DNA from: a virus | IMG/VR virus record: IMGVR_UViG_3300028822_000042 | Location: 1 to 64,000 of that record | Reading direction: 5' to 3' (one strand) | Length of the DNA stretch: 64,000 bases | Shown here: one piece after another, positions 7,301 to 14,678 of the stretch | Position numbering within the stretch: position 1 is the stretch's first letter | How the letters are laid out: each line of letters begins with the position of its first letter | Translations under genes and position numbers: made by a program | Notes under the pieces: model-generated | Seen by the model: the letters and a program-made list of their open reading frames with translations, nothing else | The model's database searches: none | Told to the model about the DNA's origin: nothing

Positions 7301-8650
7301 ATGGCTAGAGCTATTTATAAGAATCTAGATGAAGAAGAAGCACTTGATGTATTTAGAAGGAGTGATCTTTTTAAGGGAGCAGTTTCTAAAGCTCTTAAAA
7401 CTCCAGAAAAACAATTAGGTAAAGGTGTTGCTGGTTCTGTTAAAGGATATACAGCTGAAATAAAACACGGCATTGAAGGAGTCCCTACTCAGTTTGGTTT
7501 TGCTGTTAAAGAAGCAAGTAGAGGGGAAGCATTTGCAGAGCATATGGCGATAGCAAAACTAGATGAAGTAGAGCAACTATTGCTTAAGAAGAGATACAAA
7601 AACCTAGAGGATGCCATGATTGAAGCAGAGAAAAGTGCTTTGAGCAAACAAGCACATGATCTTCCCTCTCTGTATGGCACTGGTAAGGATTTTGGTCTTG
7701 ATGAAGATACGATTATCATGGAGCAATTCAAAGGCACTCCTATTAGAAATATTAATAGAGAATTGACTCCTGGTGAGATTACAGATTTAAGTCAATCAGT
7801 TCAGAGAATGCATGCTGCTGGCATTACACATGGCGACCTTCATAGAGGTAATGTCATGCTTACAGAAGAAGGAAAGATAGGAATCATAGACTTAGGAATG
7901 GCCGAACGTCTAACAGACCCCAGAATGAGTAAACATCACTGGCAAGCAGTCATGAACGATCCTGTACAGAAAGCAGCACAGAAAGAATTAGGAAGAAAGG
8001 TAGATGTTGAAGAGTTTTCTAATATGCTAGATGTAGCAAATGTACATGCTGTTGATCTTATTTCGCAAGGTGCAAAGAAAGAAGCAAGACCTTATGTACA
8101 AGTTATAAATCAATTATTAAGCACAACTGAAGCTAATTTAATTGAAGCAAAAGCCTCACAAGTGTTTCAGATGTATAAGCAAATAGGAAAACCAGCTTCT
8201 ATACCCAAGAGAGTTGGTTCTAGTAGTAAAGTTATTCCTCCTGTTCAAGATGATTATATTAGCCCTACAGCCAAGACAGATTTAAATACTTTGCCTTTTG
8301 ACAAGACTCAACCTATGACGTCTAAAATTGACGTTCAAGACAATATGCTTAATCAGAATCAGCAAGGAATCTCTTCATCACCAAATTTACCTATGGGCGA
8401 AGGTACTGGAACAGGAGGAGGTCGGATAAAGAAGAATTCTGAATCGATCAGAAGAATGAGAGCTGAAAGGAAGAAGAGTGCATACGAAGATAGAGTTGTT
8501 AATGCTTCTGATGTTAACATTCCTAAAGACTCTCAGAGAAGTAAAAGAATGAAGAGATTTAGAGAGGTTAGTCGTTCTGCTGTAGGTATAGGACATAGAT
8601 CTGCCCACAATGCAGGCAGAAAACACTCAAAATTTAGTACTGTAGTATAA
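4310..8650 (+). CDS. Giant multi-enzyme protein: DEDDh exonuclease, SNase and kinase-like domains
   Basis: A 1446-residue protein starting at GTG, about a dozen bases after GGGAG. Residues 185-395 are a DnaQ-like exonuclease with D191/E193 (FDLETTG), D288 (NIKQFD) and H366-D371 (HEARTD), all catalytic positions of the DEDDh class. Residues 480-545 are hydrophobic. Residues 660-775 are a staphylococcal-nuclease domain with D674-T675, R694, D699, E702 and R753 in place. Residues 1045-1215 resemble a protein kinase or RIO/APH-type phosphotransferase: LGKGVAG loop, K1067, HGDLHRGN (1174-1181) and DLG (1194-1196). Three FSGKDD repeats lie between domains, and the tail is very basic. Such domain mixtures are known as polyvalent proteins of phages, thought to travel in the particle. 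Delivery with the DNA is inference. Confidence 0.85.
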   Translation: MAKLTDKEVQRFFDDINKSPGGVKSTEPAFQRYRKQFLRNIDFNDIKKYRPEQLIRGARTSEELFIIGEYLSKEWGSNNWWWQEYHQRRVTLAHLPSLYGSTIDKATGKQRGLWGVPVKPETYIRSSKAGPQKFGVNRRLFSRFANWEQITGQQNLFSLTETPSGPAIRGWKPIKPPVLPSNAPANAIVFDLETTGLLDNENLNVISAGYFDTGKPDKAPIGKYASFDKSLKYDAPIRNKIIPQWEKAVAELKPKLLSEQQLVEDFIKRAESSSKTHALMGYNIKQFDLPVLFSSAKKYGLEGKLEKAVKQSHIVDVAEYAQAFISKQLGGTVVGWEQSELGFKPLGWQLENVAASLGYKNLGGAHEARTDVDMTQFVWRKLKDTKKWDEAAKQFDKDLLLKSIPRAKGYSPVVIKKGMERVNFAAEMLKDESKYLRSFTHHLEELYGKGKPTSTLGKAVKGKGLGLGSIASYSASFVGLNMILPGNFWQNAFTSVTWEAARLGAKKAGVKGWKTWLAAGLGSAVGNAMWMGASALSSDPSDVAVTESGFSGKDDAYNFIQGLGEQGLAPEVRHELTEFGSGWRGSRDLPSSLMGVPIDPQVLAFRRDVIEDKEELAELKQDIKEKQAEAQAKLGDFDPSQLGPISGPVAGLARNKSLKEVNLSDYKLTVEDADTIFLSRKGLAGLFSKDIAVRLSGVDAPEVASHADDPMEDVRIWQEQAGGQWATEQYKKLVEEQDNLRLVIDANNKTYGRRLGVLIGDEGTNLALESVRKGLVAALPFGKSSEDVVSRRAIAQAEEEAKQNEAGIWQFARYKAISEATEEIGQPITFNVLTELTKVARNLNLGTYGSFLESLGEQQRELTYQEAHTARRIGRVLKKTHGKARFSQKFSGKDDNYNTVEGLRHDGGLSEDIRKDLTQFGSGFDIFKPVLQYESISEAKDRFIEDKKKRYAVDKKSRFSGRDDQYNTIEGLLHTGMAKDVRQALTEFGSGWDPVRAMARAIYKNLDEEEALDVFRRSDLFKGAVSKALKTPEKQLGKGVAGSVKGYTAEIKHGIEGVPTQFGFAVKEASRGEAFAEHMAIAKLDEVEQLLLKKRYKNLEDAMIEAEKSALSKQAHDLPSLYGTGKDFGLDEDTIIMEQFKGTPIRNINRELTPGEITDLSQSVQRMHAAGITHGDLHRGNVMLTEEGKIGIIDLGMAERLTDPRMSKHHWQAVMNDPVQKAAQKELGRKVDVEEFSNMLDVANVHAVDLISQGAKKEARPYVQVINQLLSTTEANLIEAKASQVFQMYKQIGKPASIPKRVGSSSKVIPPVQDDYISPTAKTDLNTLPFDKTQPMTSKIDVQDNMLNQNQQGISSSPNLPMGEGTGTGGGRIKKNSESIRRMRAERKKSAYEDRVVNASDVNIPKDSQRSKRMKRFREVSRSAVGIGHRSAHNAGRKHSKFSTVV
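5957..6058 (+). repeat. FSGKDD protein repeat, copy 1 (residues 550-583)
   Basis: The pattern FSGKDDxYNxIxGL, then a short GL/GM block, VRxxLTEF and GSGW. It sits between the hydrophobic stretch and the SNase domain of the giant enzyme. The copies differ at the DNA level, so this is an old duplication or a recurring binding motif. Confidence 0.8.
6977..7081 (+). repeat. FSGKDD protein repeat, copy 2 (residues 890-924)
   Basis: FSGKDDNYNTVEGL followed by LSEDIRKDLTQFGSGF. One residue longer than the other two copies. It lies between the SNase and kinase-like domains. Confidence 0.8.
7184..7285 (+). repeat. FSGKDD protein repeat, copy 3 (residues 959-992)
   Basis: FSGRDDQYNTIEGL followed by AKDVRQALTEFGSGW. 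It directly precedes the kinase-like domain; a charged helical spacer of about 34 residues separates it from copy 2. Confidence 0.8.
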
Positions 8651-8682
8651 TATAAGAGGACAACCTTTAAGGAGGTATAAAT

Positions 8683-9069
8683 ATGAGTTTTTTTGGTAGG
8701 GCAATAGGTGGCGGTATAGCTGGCGGCCTATTGACTGGTGACCTTGGTGGTATAGCTGGTGGTGCTGCTGCTGGTGGACTTGGTGGATGGGCAATCGGCA
8801 AGACACTTGCCGACAGAACCACTGGCATGTTTACAGGTGGCATGGGAATGATAGGAGATGCTGCACTGAGGGCAACTTCTACTATTGGCAAACGTGGAGC
8901 ATTTAATGCTGCAAGAAGAATGGATAGAGGCATAACTAGAGCAGCTAGCTTCTTGGGAAAGAATCAATTAACGACAAACAAAGTTGGAGGTGCTGCTATG
9001 ACTGCATTAGGAACAGGAGCAGGCATACATATTGGTTCTTCTGTCTTAGCGTCTAACAGGAGGTACTAG
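8683..9069 (+). CDS. Glycine-zipper protein, tandem paralogue 1
   Basis: A 128-residue Gly/Ala-rich protein. Residues 5-50 hold closely spaced small residues (IGGGIAGGLLTGDLGGIAG), a glycine-zipper pattern that lets helices pack in membranes. The ends match its neighbour at 9072-9461: 'TGDLGG.AGGA', 'STIG.R..F.A', 'TNKVGG.A' and a final 'IGSSVL.SN...Y'. The start has AAGGAGG eight bases before it. Lying directly after the giant enzyme gene, it may help move virion proteins or DNA through the host envelope (inference). Confidence 0.7.
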   Translation: MSFFGRAIGGGIAGGLLTGDLGGIAGGAAAGGLGGWAIGKTLADRTTGMFTGGMGMIGDAALRATSTIGKRGAFNAARRMDRGITRAASFLGKNQLTTNKVGGAAMTALGTGAGIHIGSSVLASNRRY

Positions 9070-9071
9070 TA

Positions 9072-9461
9072 ATGAATTTTTTTAGAAATGCATTAATGGG
9101 TGGTGCTATTGGTGGTTTAGCCACAGGTGATCTCGGTGGTGTAGCCGGTGGTGCTTTAGCTGGTAGTGCTGGCGTTTGGGGTGCGCGTAAACTGTTAAGT
9201 AATAAGAATGCTTCTGGAATGGGAGCTGCTCTCCTTGAGAGAGGGGGATATGGTCTTACTGCAGCGGCTTCTACTATTGGCAACCGTAAGCTGTTTGATG
9301 CTTCAATGAAGATGAAAGGCATGGCAGGTAGAGCTGCTGGTTATTTAGGACAGAACTCTGCTATGACAAATAAGGTTGGAGGATATGCCTTTGCAGGATT
9401 AGGTGCTATGGCTGCCGGGAATATCGGTTCTTCTGTTCTTAGGTCTAATGGAGGTTACTAG
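9072..9461 (+). CDS. Glycine-zipper protein, tandem paralogue 2
   Basis: A 129-residue paralogue of the gene just upstream, separated by two bases. It keeps the Gly-zipper start (MGGAIGGLATGDLGGVAGG), the central 'AASTIGNRKLFDAS' and the 'IGSSVLRSNGGY' end. The central part differs, so the duplication is not recent. Probably a membrane-active or small virion protein; no enzyme motif is visible. Confidence 0.7.
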   Translation: MNFFRNALMGGAIGGLATGDLGGVAGGALAGSAGVWGARKLLSNKNASGMGAALLERGGYGLTAAASTIGNRKLFDASMKMKGMAGRAAGYLGQNSAMTNKVGGYAFAGLGAMAAGNIGSSVLRSNGGY

Positions 9462-9464
9462 TCT

Positions 9465-10259
9465 ATGGATTGGTTCGATAAGAATCCTTTAGGCCCACAA
9501 GATATAAGTACATTTGGTGGCTTCCGCAGAGAGGCCATGTTTGATGCACATAAGTGGGGTCGATCTGTCTTTGCAAACTCATTTGCTAGACAAGGATTCG
9601 CATCTGTTGCCTTCGCTCCTACTGCAGGTGAAGCATGGAAGGCTTCTTGGAGAAGAACTAAGAGACAAGGAAGTGCTAAACATATTCAGAATTTAAGATC
9701 TATGCTTTCTAATGTGGCTCCTGGTTCTTCTGAATATAGAAATATTAATAAAGCACTATCGAAGGCAGAACAAGGTACAACCAAGATGGGACTTGCTAAG
9801 CGAGTGGGTGGGTTCGCATTAGGTGGTGCTTTTGCTCTTCTGCCTGCATTCATAACTCCTGGTGGTCTTCCTGAGAAGGGTAGAGCTGTAGCAGGTGGTT
9901 TGGCTGGTCTTGCTGGTTGGGAAGTTGGCTCTAAGGCGGGTATGGGTGTAGGTGCAGCAATAGGCATGATGATACCTATTCCTGGCATGGCAGCTGTTGG
10001 AGGTGCTCTTGGATATGTGGCTGGTGGTTTTCTTGGGGCTATTGGTGCAGACGAAGGTACACAAGCCTTAATGCGTATTCCAGATAATATGGTAGAGAGA
10101 GAACGCAAGAGAAGAAATCTTAACTGGAGAGGAGATCAAACTGCATTCATGACTCGTTCAGCTCATACTATGAGACAACAGTCTTTGCAAGCTATGAATA
10201 GAGGTATGAACAATGCTCGCTCTATGTTAGGCAGAGAAGGTGTGTTTCTGCACCAATAA
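9465..10259 (+). CDS. Hydrophobic glycine-zipper protein
   Basis: A 264-residue protein. The N-terminal 105 residues are soluble and basic. Residues 113-193 are a long Gly/Ala-rich hydrophobic block (LGGAFALLPAFITPGG... GYVAGGFLGAIGA) with room for two or three membrane helices in glycine-zipper style. The C-terminus (SLQAMNRGMNNARSMLGREG) is a polar helix of a kind I associate with other virion-delivered phage proteins. It is the third glycine-zipper gene in a row. A pore or ejection role is inferred from composition and position. Confidence 0.65.
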   Translation: MDWFDKNPLGPQDISTFGGFRREAMFDAHKWGRSVFANSFARQGFASVAFAPTAGEAWKASWRRTKRQGSAKHIQNLRSMLSNVAPGSSEYRNINKALSKAEQGTTKMGLAKRVGGFALGGAFALLPAFITPGGLPEKGRAVAGGLAGLAGWEVGSKAGMGVGAAIGMMIPIPGMAAVGGALGYVAGGFLGAIGADEGTQALMRIPDNMVERERKRRNLNWRGDQTAFMTRSAHTMRQQSLQAMNRGMNNARSMLGREGVFLHQ

Positions 10260-10328
10260 ATCTATATCTTAATAAATACTTATGTTAGGTTTGTAATTGT
10301 TTTTTGTTCGATATCAAGGAGAATAAGT
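10260..10328 (+). promoter_or_regulatory. AT-rich gap before the terminase gene
   Basis: This 69-base gap is one of the longer gaps in the window. It is AT-rich, with TAATAAATACTTA and a short T-run but no clear hairpin or -35/-10 pair. It ends with AAGGAG seven bases before the TTG start of the terminase. It may hold a phage-specific promoter; nothing firm can be assigned. Confidence 0.3.
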
Positions 10329-13300
10329 TTGGATAATGAGATTGATAATTTAGAGGATTTAAGAAAATTAGATCTGCCGTTTGATGTAGATGAAGTATCG
10401 TCTCAGTGTCATCAATGTGTAAGAGATCAGCTAGAAAAGTACAAAAAACAGGTAGATGAGTCAGGTAAATCTGTTGCAAATAGATTTATAGTTCCTTGTC
10501 ATGGCATCAAGAAAACAATTATAGATCCTGTTAAAGAAGCGACTCTTACAGATAAACAGATAGAAACATTAAAAGCAGTAAATGATGTTGTCAGTTTTGC
10601 AGGTCATTATCTCAAGTTACCTGATAGTAGTTTATGGAATGCTAGATGGTACCAAGAGCAAGTTCTTAAATGCACTTCAAAGCGTAAAGTTTTAAGAATT
10701 GGCCGACGATGTTTAGTTCCTGGTTCTATGGTCCTGATGGCCAATGGCAAATGGAAGCCTATTGAAGATATTAGAGTTGGAGAATATGTTGCTTCTCGAA
10801 ACGCAAAAAACCAGTTAGTCTCAAAGAAAGTTCTTTATGAACATGATAATGGAATTAAAGATGTCTTTAATATTAAGATATCTAATGGAATGGAGATCAC
10901 ATGCACTTCAAACCATCCATTGCTGGCACTAGAGACACTAGAGTTTGGTAAAGGAGTTAGAAAGGTTTGGAAGTCTTTAGAAGATGGTTTATCTGTTGGA
11001 ACTAAAATTGTTGTTGCCAAACATTATGACCGCTGGGGTGAAAAACATAATCCTAGTTTGATGAAGTTGTTTGGTTATATGTTGACAGATGGTTATTTTG
11101 GCAAACCAGGTCAAACTCCAAAATTTACAAATAATAACAGACAAATGGTTTCAGAGGTTCAATGTCTTGCCAAAGAACTTTTTGATTATGACTGTTCTAT
11201 CCGGCCTAAAGGAAATGGATTCGATATCTATCTTACAGATGGAGATCATAGTTCTATTAATAAATTCTCTGAGACACTTAAGACGTTTGGGCTTCACGGT
11301 GTAAAGTCTGCCAGAAAACATATCTCAGATTTGTTTTTTGATTATGATAAACAAAGTCAAATGGCTTTAGTCAATCGCATGTTTTCTGGTGATGGTGGTG
11401 TTTCATTACACAACAAGAGAGAAGAACCTAGAGCAGAAGTCTTCTTAGTCTCATCTAGTAAAGAAATAATTAGACAGGTTCAACTTATCCTTCGCAAAAT
11501 TAATGTTGAATCATTCATTTCTCATGACAATAGACAGATTGATGTTATGAGCTGTGGAGTCATTACTGAATCTGACTCTTGGAAACTCCGTATATCTAGA
11601 GCAGAAAGTATTGAGAATTTCTTTGCAAATGTTGGTCTTGTTTACGGCAAAGAAGATGTTTCAAACAAAGCAATATCTATTGCCAATTCAATCAAGAAGA
11701 GAAGAAGATCAGGAAGTAAGCAGTTTAGACATGAGACGATTAAGTCTATTGAGCATATAGGCGAATCACAAACATATGATATTGAAGTAGAAGATACTCA
11801 TAATTTTATTGTAGACAATATCGTATCTCATAATACCGGAAAGACAGACTTGGTCTGTGTTGAGATCTGTTATTACCTTTTTACTAGAAGAAACATAAAA
11901 CTTGTAGTTGTTGGTCCCCAGAAATCTCATACAGAAGAGATTATTAATCGTGTCAGAGCCTTTATTTCTAATAATCCCATGATGAAGGATTCTGTGGTTA
12001 GAGATGTTTCTGCTCCATATTATGAGATAAAACTTCGTAATGGTTCTCGCTTAAGGGGATTTGCTGCTGGAACTAAAGGCAAACAGCAGGGCGTATCTGT
12101 TCGTGGTCAAGATGCGGATAGAATCTACATTGAGGAGATGGATTACGTTGATGAGAATGCTATTCAGGGAGCTATATTCCCTATCATGATGACGAATCCA
12201 GATACTGCTCTTATCGGATTCTCAACTCCTTCAGGTTTCAGAAGTCCTTATTATAACCTCTGTGAAGAGAGCCCTCAGTATAAAGAGTTTCATTTTACAT
12301 ACAAAGTACTTCCATGGTGGAGAAATGTTGAGTTAGAGAGAAATTCATTCACAGAGGAACAATGGACTCATGAGTATCTAGCAGAGTGGGGTACTTCAGA
12401 GTCTGGTGTTTATAAGCCAGAATATATTGATAGAGCCATAACTGAATACAATTATGATGATATGGTTCGTAATTCAGTCTGGAAATATACTATTGGTACA
12501 GATTGGAATGAGAAATTTGGTACTGAGATTGTCGTTCTTGGTTACAATACTCTAACTACAATGTTTCAAGTAGTTGAGTCAGTTCATATTGAAAGATCAG
12601 AGTTTACACAGCTTGCAGGAGTATCAAAACTTATAGAAATGAACCGTAAATGGAGACCTTCTTTCATTTATATAGATGCCGGTAACGGTTCAACTAATTA
12701 TGAACTTCTTAGGAAAAAAGCCTATGATAATAGTAGATTTGATGGAGATAGAGACACTGCACGTCTATTAAGCATCCTTAAAAAATATGATGCTGGTGCT
12801 GCTTTAGAGGTTAGAGATCCTGTTTCACAGCAGAAACACAAAACTCCAGCTAAACCTTTTATGGTTAATTCCTCTGTGCGCATGTTTGAGCAAGGTAAAA
12901 TTAGAATCTCTAGTCGCGATAAAGTCTTAGAAAAACAGCTCAGAAGTTATATTATTGAGAGATATACACCTACAAAGACTCCTGTTTATGGTCTAGATGA
13001 TCCAAAATTGGGAGATCATAAGCTAGATGCACTAAATCTTTCTATTGTTGCTTTTCAGCTAGAATTTAATGATTTACATGCTACTAAAGTCATAACAGAT
13101 ATAGGCGTATCTGTTGACCCAAGAACGATATCTAAGAAATCTTCTAACCCTAGAGAAGAGTCATTTCAGCATAAGAGACCAGAACCAAGAGACTTAAATG
13201 GAGGAATTAGAACTCCTCTAGAAGAACGAGTATTTGCTCATACTCCTGGCAGGATAGATAATGGTCTTGAAGGTATTAGAACCAATCGTCCTGGATGGTC

Positions 13301-13397
13301 TACAGATGAAGAAGACAAGCATATACAGAAATTTTTACAGAAGAGACGTTCAAGGTTTAGACTTCGCTCTGGTCGACCAAGAAGAACAAATATTTAG
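10329..13397 (+). CDS. terL: Large terminase subunit interrupted by an intein
   Basis: The packaging motor: an ATPase with a C-terminal nuclease that pumps DNA into the prohead and cuts it. The start is TTG, placed by AAGGAG seven bases upstream. The precursor has 1022 residues; removing the 375-residue intein (128-502) leaves 647, a normal size. Splicing rebuilds the Walker A motif GRR-TGKT. Walker B is RIYIEEMD (E602/E603). The RNase-H-like nuclease has D725 (GTDWN), D783 (YIDAGN) and D896/D900 (GDHKLDA). C27, C30 and C57/H58 near the N-terminus may bind a metal. Packaging depends on intein removal, because the uninterrupted ATP site does not exist in the precursor. Confidence 0.93.
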   Translation: MDNEIDNLEDLRKLDLPFDVDEVSSQCHQCVRDQLEKYKKQVDESGKSVANRFIVPCHGIKKTIIDPVKEATLTDKQIETLKAVNDVVSFAGHYLKLPDSSLWNARWYQEQVLKCTSKRKVLRIGRRCLVPGSMVLMANGKWKPIEDIRVGEYVASRNAKNQLVSKKVLYEHDNGIKDVFNIKISNGMEITCTSNHPLLALETLEFGKGVRKVWKSLEDGLSVGTKIVVAKHYDRWGEKHNPSLMKLFGYMLTDGYFGKPGQTPKFTNNNRQMVSEVQCLAKELFDYDCSIRPKGNGFDIYLTDGDHSSINKFSETLKTFGLHGVKSARKHISDLFFDYDKQSQMALVNRMFSGDGGVSLHNKREEPRAEVFLVSSSKEIIRQVQLILRKINVESFISHDNRQIDVMSCGVITESDSWKLRISRAESIENFFANVGLVYGKEDVSNKAISIANSIKKRRRSGSKQFRHETIKSIEHIGESQTYDIEVEDTHNFIVDNIVSHNTGKTDLVCVEICYYLFTRRNIKLVVVGPQKSHTEEIINRVRAFISNNPMMKDSVVRDVSAPYYEIKLRNGSRLRGFAAGTKGKQQGVSVRGQDADRIYIEEMDYVDENAIQGAIFPIMMTNPDTALIGFSTPSGFRSPYYNLCEESPQYKEFHFTYKVLPWWRNVELERNSFTEEQWTHEYLAEWGTSESGVYKPEYIDRAITEYNYDDMVRNSVWKYTIGTDWNEKFGTEIVVLGYNTLTTMFQVVESVHIERSEFTQLAGVSKLIEMNRKWRPSFIYIDAGNGSTNYELLRKKAYDNSRFDGDRDTARLLSILKKYDAGAALEVRDPVSQQKHKTPAKPFMVNSSVRMFEQGKIRISSRDKVLEKQLRSYIIERYTPTKTPVYGLDDPKLGDHKLDALNLSIVAFQLEFNDLHATKVITDIGVSVDPRTISKKSSNPREESFQHKRPEPRDLNGGIRTPLEERVFAHTPGRIDNGLEGIRTNRPGWSTDEEDKHIQKFLQKRRSRFRLRSGRPRRTNI
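10710..11834 (+). mobile_element. Intein with LAGLIDADG-type homing endonuclease
   Basis: It begins at Cys128 with the block-A pattern CLVPGSMVLMANG..KPIEDI..GE. Block B is TCTSNHPLL. The end is TYDIEVEDTHNFIVDNIVSHN followed by Thr503, giving the classic C-terminal His-Asn plus a Thr nucleophile. Between the splicing blocks are two LAGLIDADG-like helices, LFGYMLTDGYFG and LVNRMFSGDGG, each with the acidic Asp-Gly that coordinates metal. The element therefore looks complete for both splicing and homing. Insertion in the P-loop of an essential ATPase is a typical intein site, since the target DNA is conserved. Confidence 0.92.
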
Positions 13398-13406
13398 GAG
13401 GATGTA

Positions 13407-13871
13407 ATGTCACTTAAGTTATACTATAAAGATTCTGATGGCTCATTTGTTGATGCGTCTACTGGCGATGATACTTCTACTCCCATATCAACTACTCATG
13501 AAGGTAAGACAGGAGATACCAAGACTGTAGATCTATATGTTCGAAATGATGATAACAGCAAATGGTATTCTAATATCACTATTGAGCCTGTAGATTTAGT
13601 AGAGGCAGATCCTTATGGAGATGTAGCCTATACAGAAACTGGTTGGGGTGTAAAACTCAGTAAAGGAGCAACGGAACCTACAGAGAATGAGTGGGAAGAC
13701 ATTAACTGGGGTGAAAAGATTACAATGGATAATATTGGCTCTGATGGTTCATTTGACACAACAACTTACTTCCCCTTCTGGTATCTTATCTCCTGTCCGC
13801 CTAATACAGATGCTCAGAACAAAGAAGACATAGTTTTGAAAGTTAACTACACAGAGAATGCAGTGATCTAA
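13407..13871 (+). CDS. Hypothetical beta-rich structural protein
   Basis: A 154-residue acidic protein of probable all-beta fold (LKLYYKDSDGSF, KTVDLYVRNDDNSKWYSNITI, VLKVNYTENAV). The central 'VDLYVRNDD... SNITIEP' and 'ISCPPNTDAQNKEDIVLKVNY' look like an Ig-like domain of small virion decoration or adaptor proteins. The product of 62013-62498 has a similar make-up (short beta protein ending in a hydrophobic strand). Preceded by TAGGAGG. Its stop overlaps the next start (TAATG). Confidence 0.6.
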   Translation: MSLKLYYKDSDGSFVDASTGDDTSTPISTTHEGKTGDTKTVDLYVRNDDNSKWYSNITIEPVDLVEADPYGDVAYTETGWGVKLSKGATEPTENEWEDINWGEKITMDNIGSDGSFDTTTYFPFWYLISCPPNTDAQNKEDIVLKVNYTENAVI

Positions 13872-14287
13872 TGACTGACCTTTCTAAGCTTTTAACTCCT
13901 GATGATAGGCAGATTCTAAATGCGACTGGAGCCAATAATTGGGTTCCACCAAATCCAAGAGAAATTCTTGTTCCTTATATGGGAGATGAAGAACCAAAAG
14001 AAGGCAAACAAGATATTGAAACAAGAAGAGAGAAAGCAAAGAAAGTAATAGATGAATATTCTAAAATCATAGAAGAGTGCAAAAGACTTGAAGCACAGAT
14101 AGAAGATCGTTGTAAAGATGTTGTTGTTGATATAACCGATCCAAATCTATATCCTGTCCGCAAGGCCATGGCTAGAGTTTTTGGTCCGGGTGATCATAAA
14201 AAAATAACATTTCAACAGTACAAGATATGTGTTCAAGAGCTAGCTAAAGTAAGTAGTAAATTACCAAAACCGGAGAGTAAGACATGA
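13871..14287 (+). CDS. Hypothetical coiled-coil protein
   Basis: A 138-residue charged protein. Residues 45-80 (DIETRREKAKKVIDEYSKIIEECKRLEAQIEDR) show heptad-like periodicity over roughly 30 residues. The remainder is short helices. It lies in a coupled run of four genes between terminase and portal. A head-assembly or packaging accessory role is possible; I do not recognise the family. Confidence 0.6.
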   Translation: MTDLSKLLTPDDRQILNATGANNWVPPNPREILVPYMGDEEPKEGKQDIETRREKAKKVIDEYSKIIEECKRLEAQIEDRCKDVVVDITDPNLYPVRKAMARVFGPGDHKKITFQQYKICVQELAKVSSKLPKPESKT

Positions 14288-14670
14288 TGGAGATGGCATC
14301 AATAGACCTTGAAAAGTTTGATCTTGTTGCTACTAAGGTCACTTATTACAAGCTTTTTGAGTATATAGTAGAAGATTTTGTTACTAGAGAAGACTCTAAA
14401 GAGATGATGAAGTCTTCAAACCTTCCCGTGTCTACAGACGTTACCTCTATGGTCAATACAACTGTACAAGTAGCCATTCCGGCAGGAACTGGTACAGGTA
14501 TTGGTAAGGGAACAGGAAAGGGGACAGGAAGATCTACTCCTATCTATAATGGCGGGAATATGAGTGGTGGTTCTCTATCACTTAAATCAAAATACAAGGC
14601 AGCCGAGGAAGCAGGAGGAGAGACTATTGAAGGTCTTAAGTCTGGTATTGAGACTGCAGCTGGTCTTTAG
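14284..14670 (+). CDS. Hypothetical protein with Gly/Thr-rich linker
   Basis: A 128-residue protein with a helical N-terminal half (FDLVATKVTYYKLFEYIVED), a flexible linker rich in Gly, Thr and Lys around residues 73-90 (GTGTGIGKGTGKGTG), and a short helical end. The start overlaps the upstream stop (ATGA); two further in-frame ATG codons lie within nine bases, so the exact start is uncertain. The low-complexity linker suggests a tether between two structural partners. Confidence 0.55.
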   Translation: MMEMASIDLEKFDLVATKVTYYKLFEYIVEDFVTREDSKEMMKSSNLPVSTDVTSMVNTTVQVAIPAGTGTGIGKGTGKGTGRSTPIYNGGNMSGGSLSLKSKYKAAEEAGGETIEGLKSGIETAAGL

Positions 14671-14678
14671 GAGACAAT

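Noticed and set aside
7430-7960. Aminoglycoside phosphotransferase (antibiotic resistance) reading of the kinase-like domain
   Set aside because: It is a domain inside a phage multi-enzyme protein; HGDLHRGN and DLG fit many kinase-fold families and nothing points to a drug substrate.
8676-8683. TATAAATA, the T4 late promoter word
   Set aside because: It lies between the ribosome site and ATG of the next gene, so it cannot serve as that gene's promoter with this ribosome site; likely chance in AT-rich DNA.
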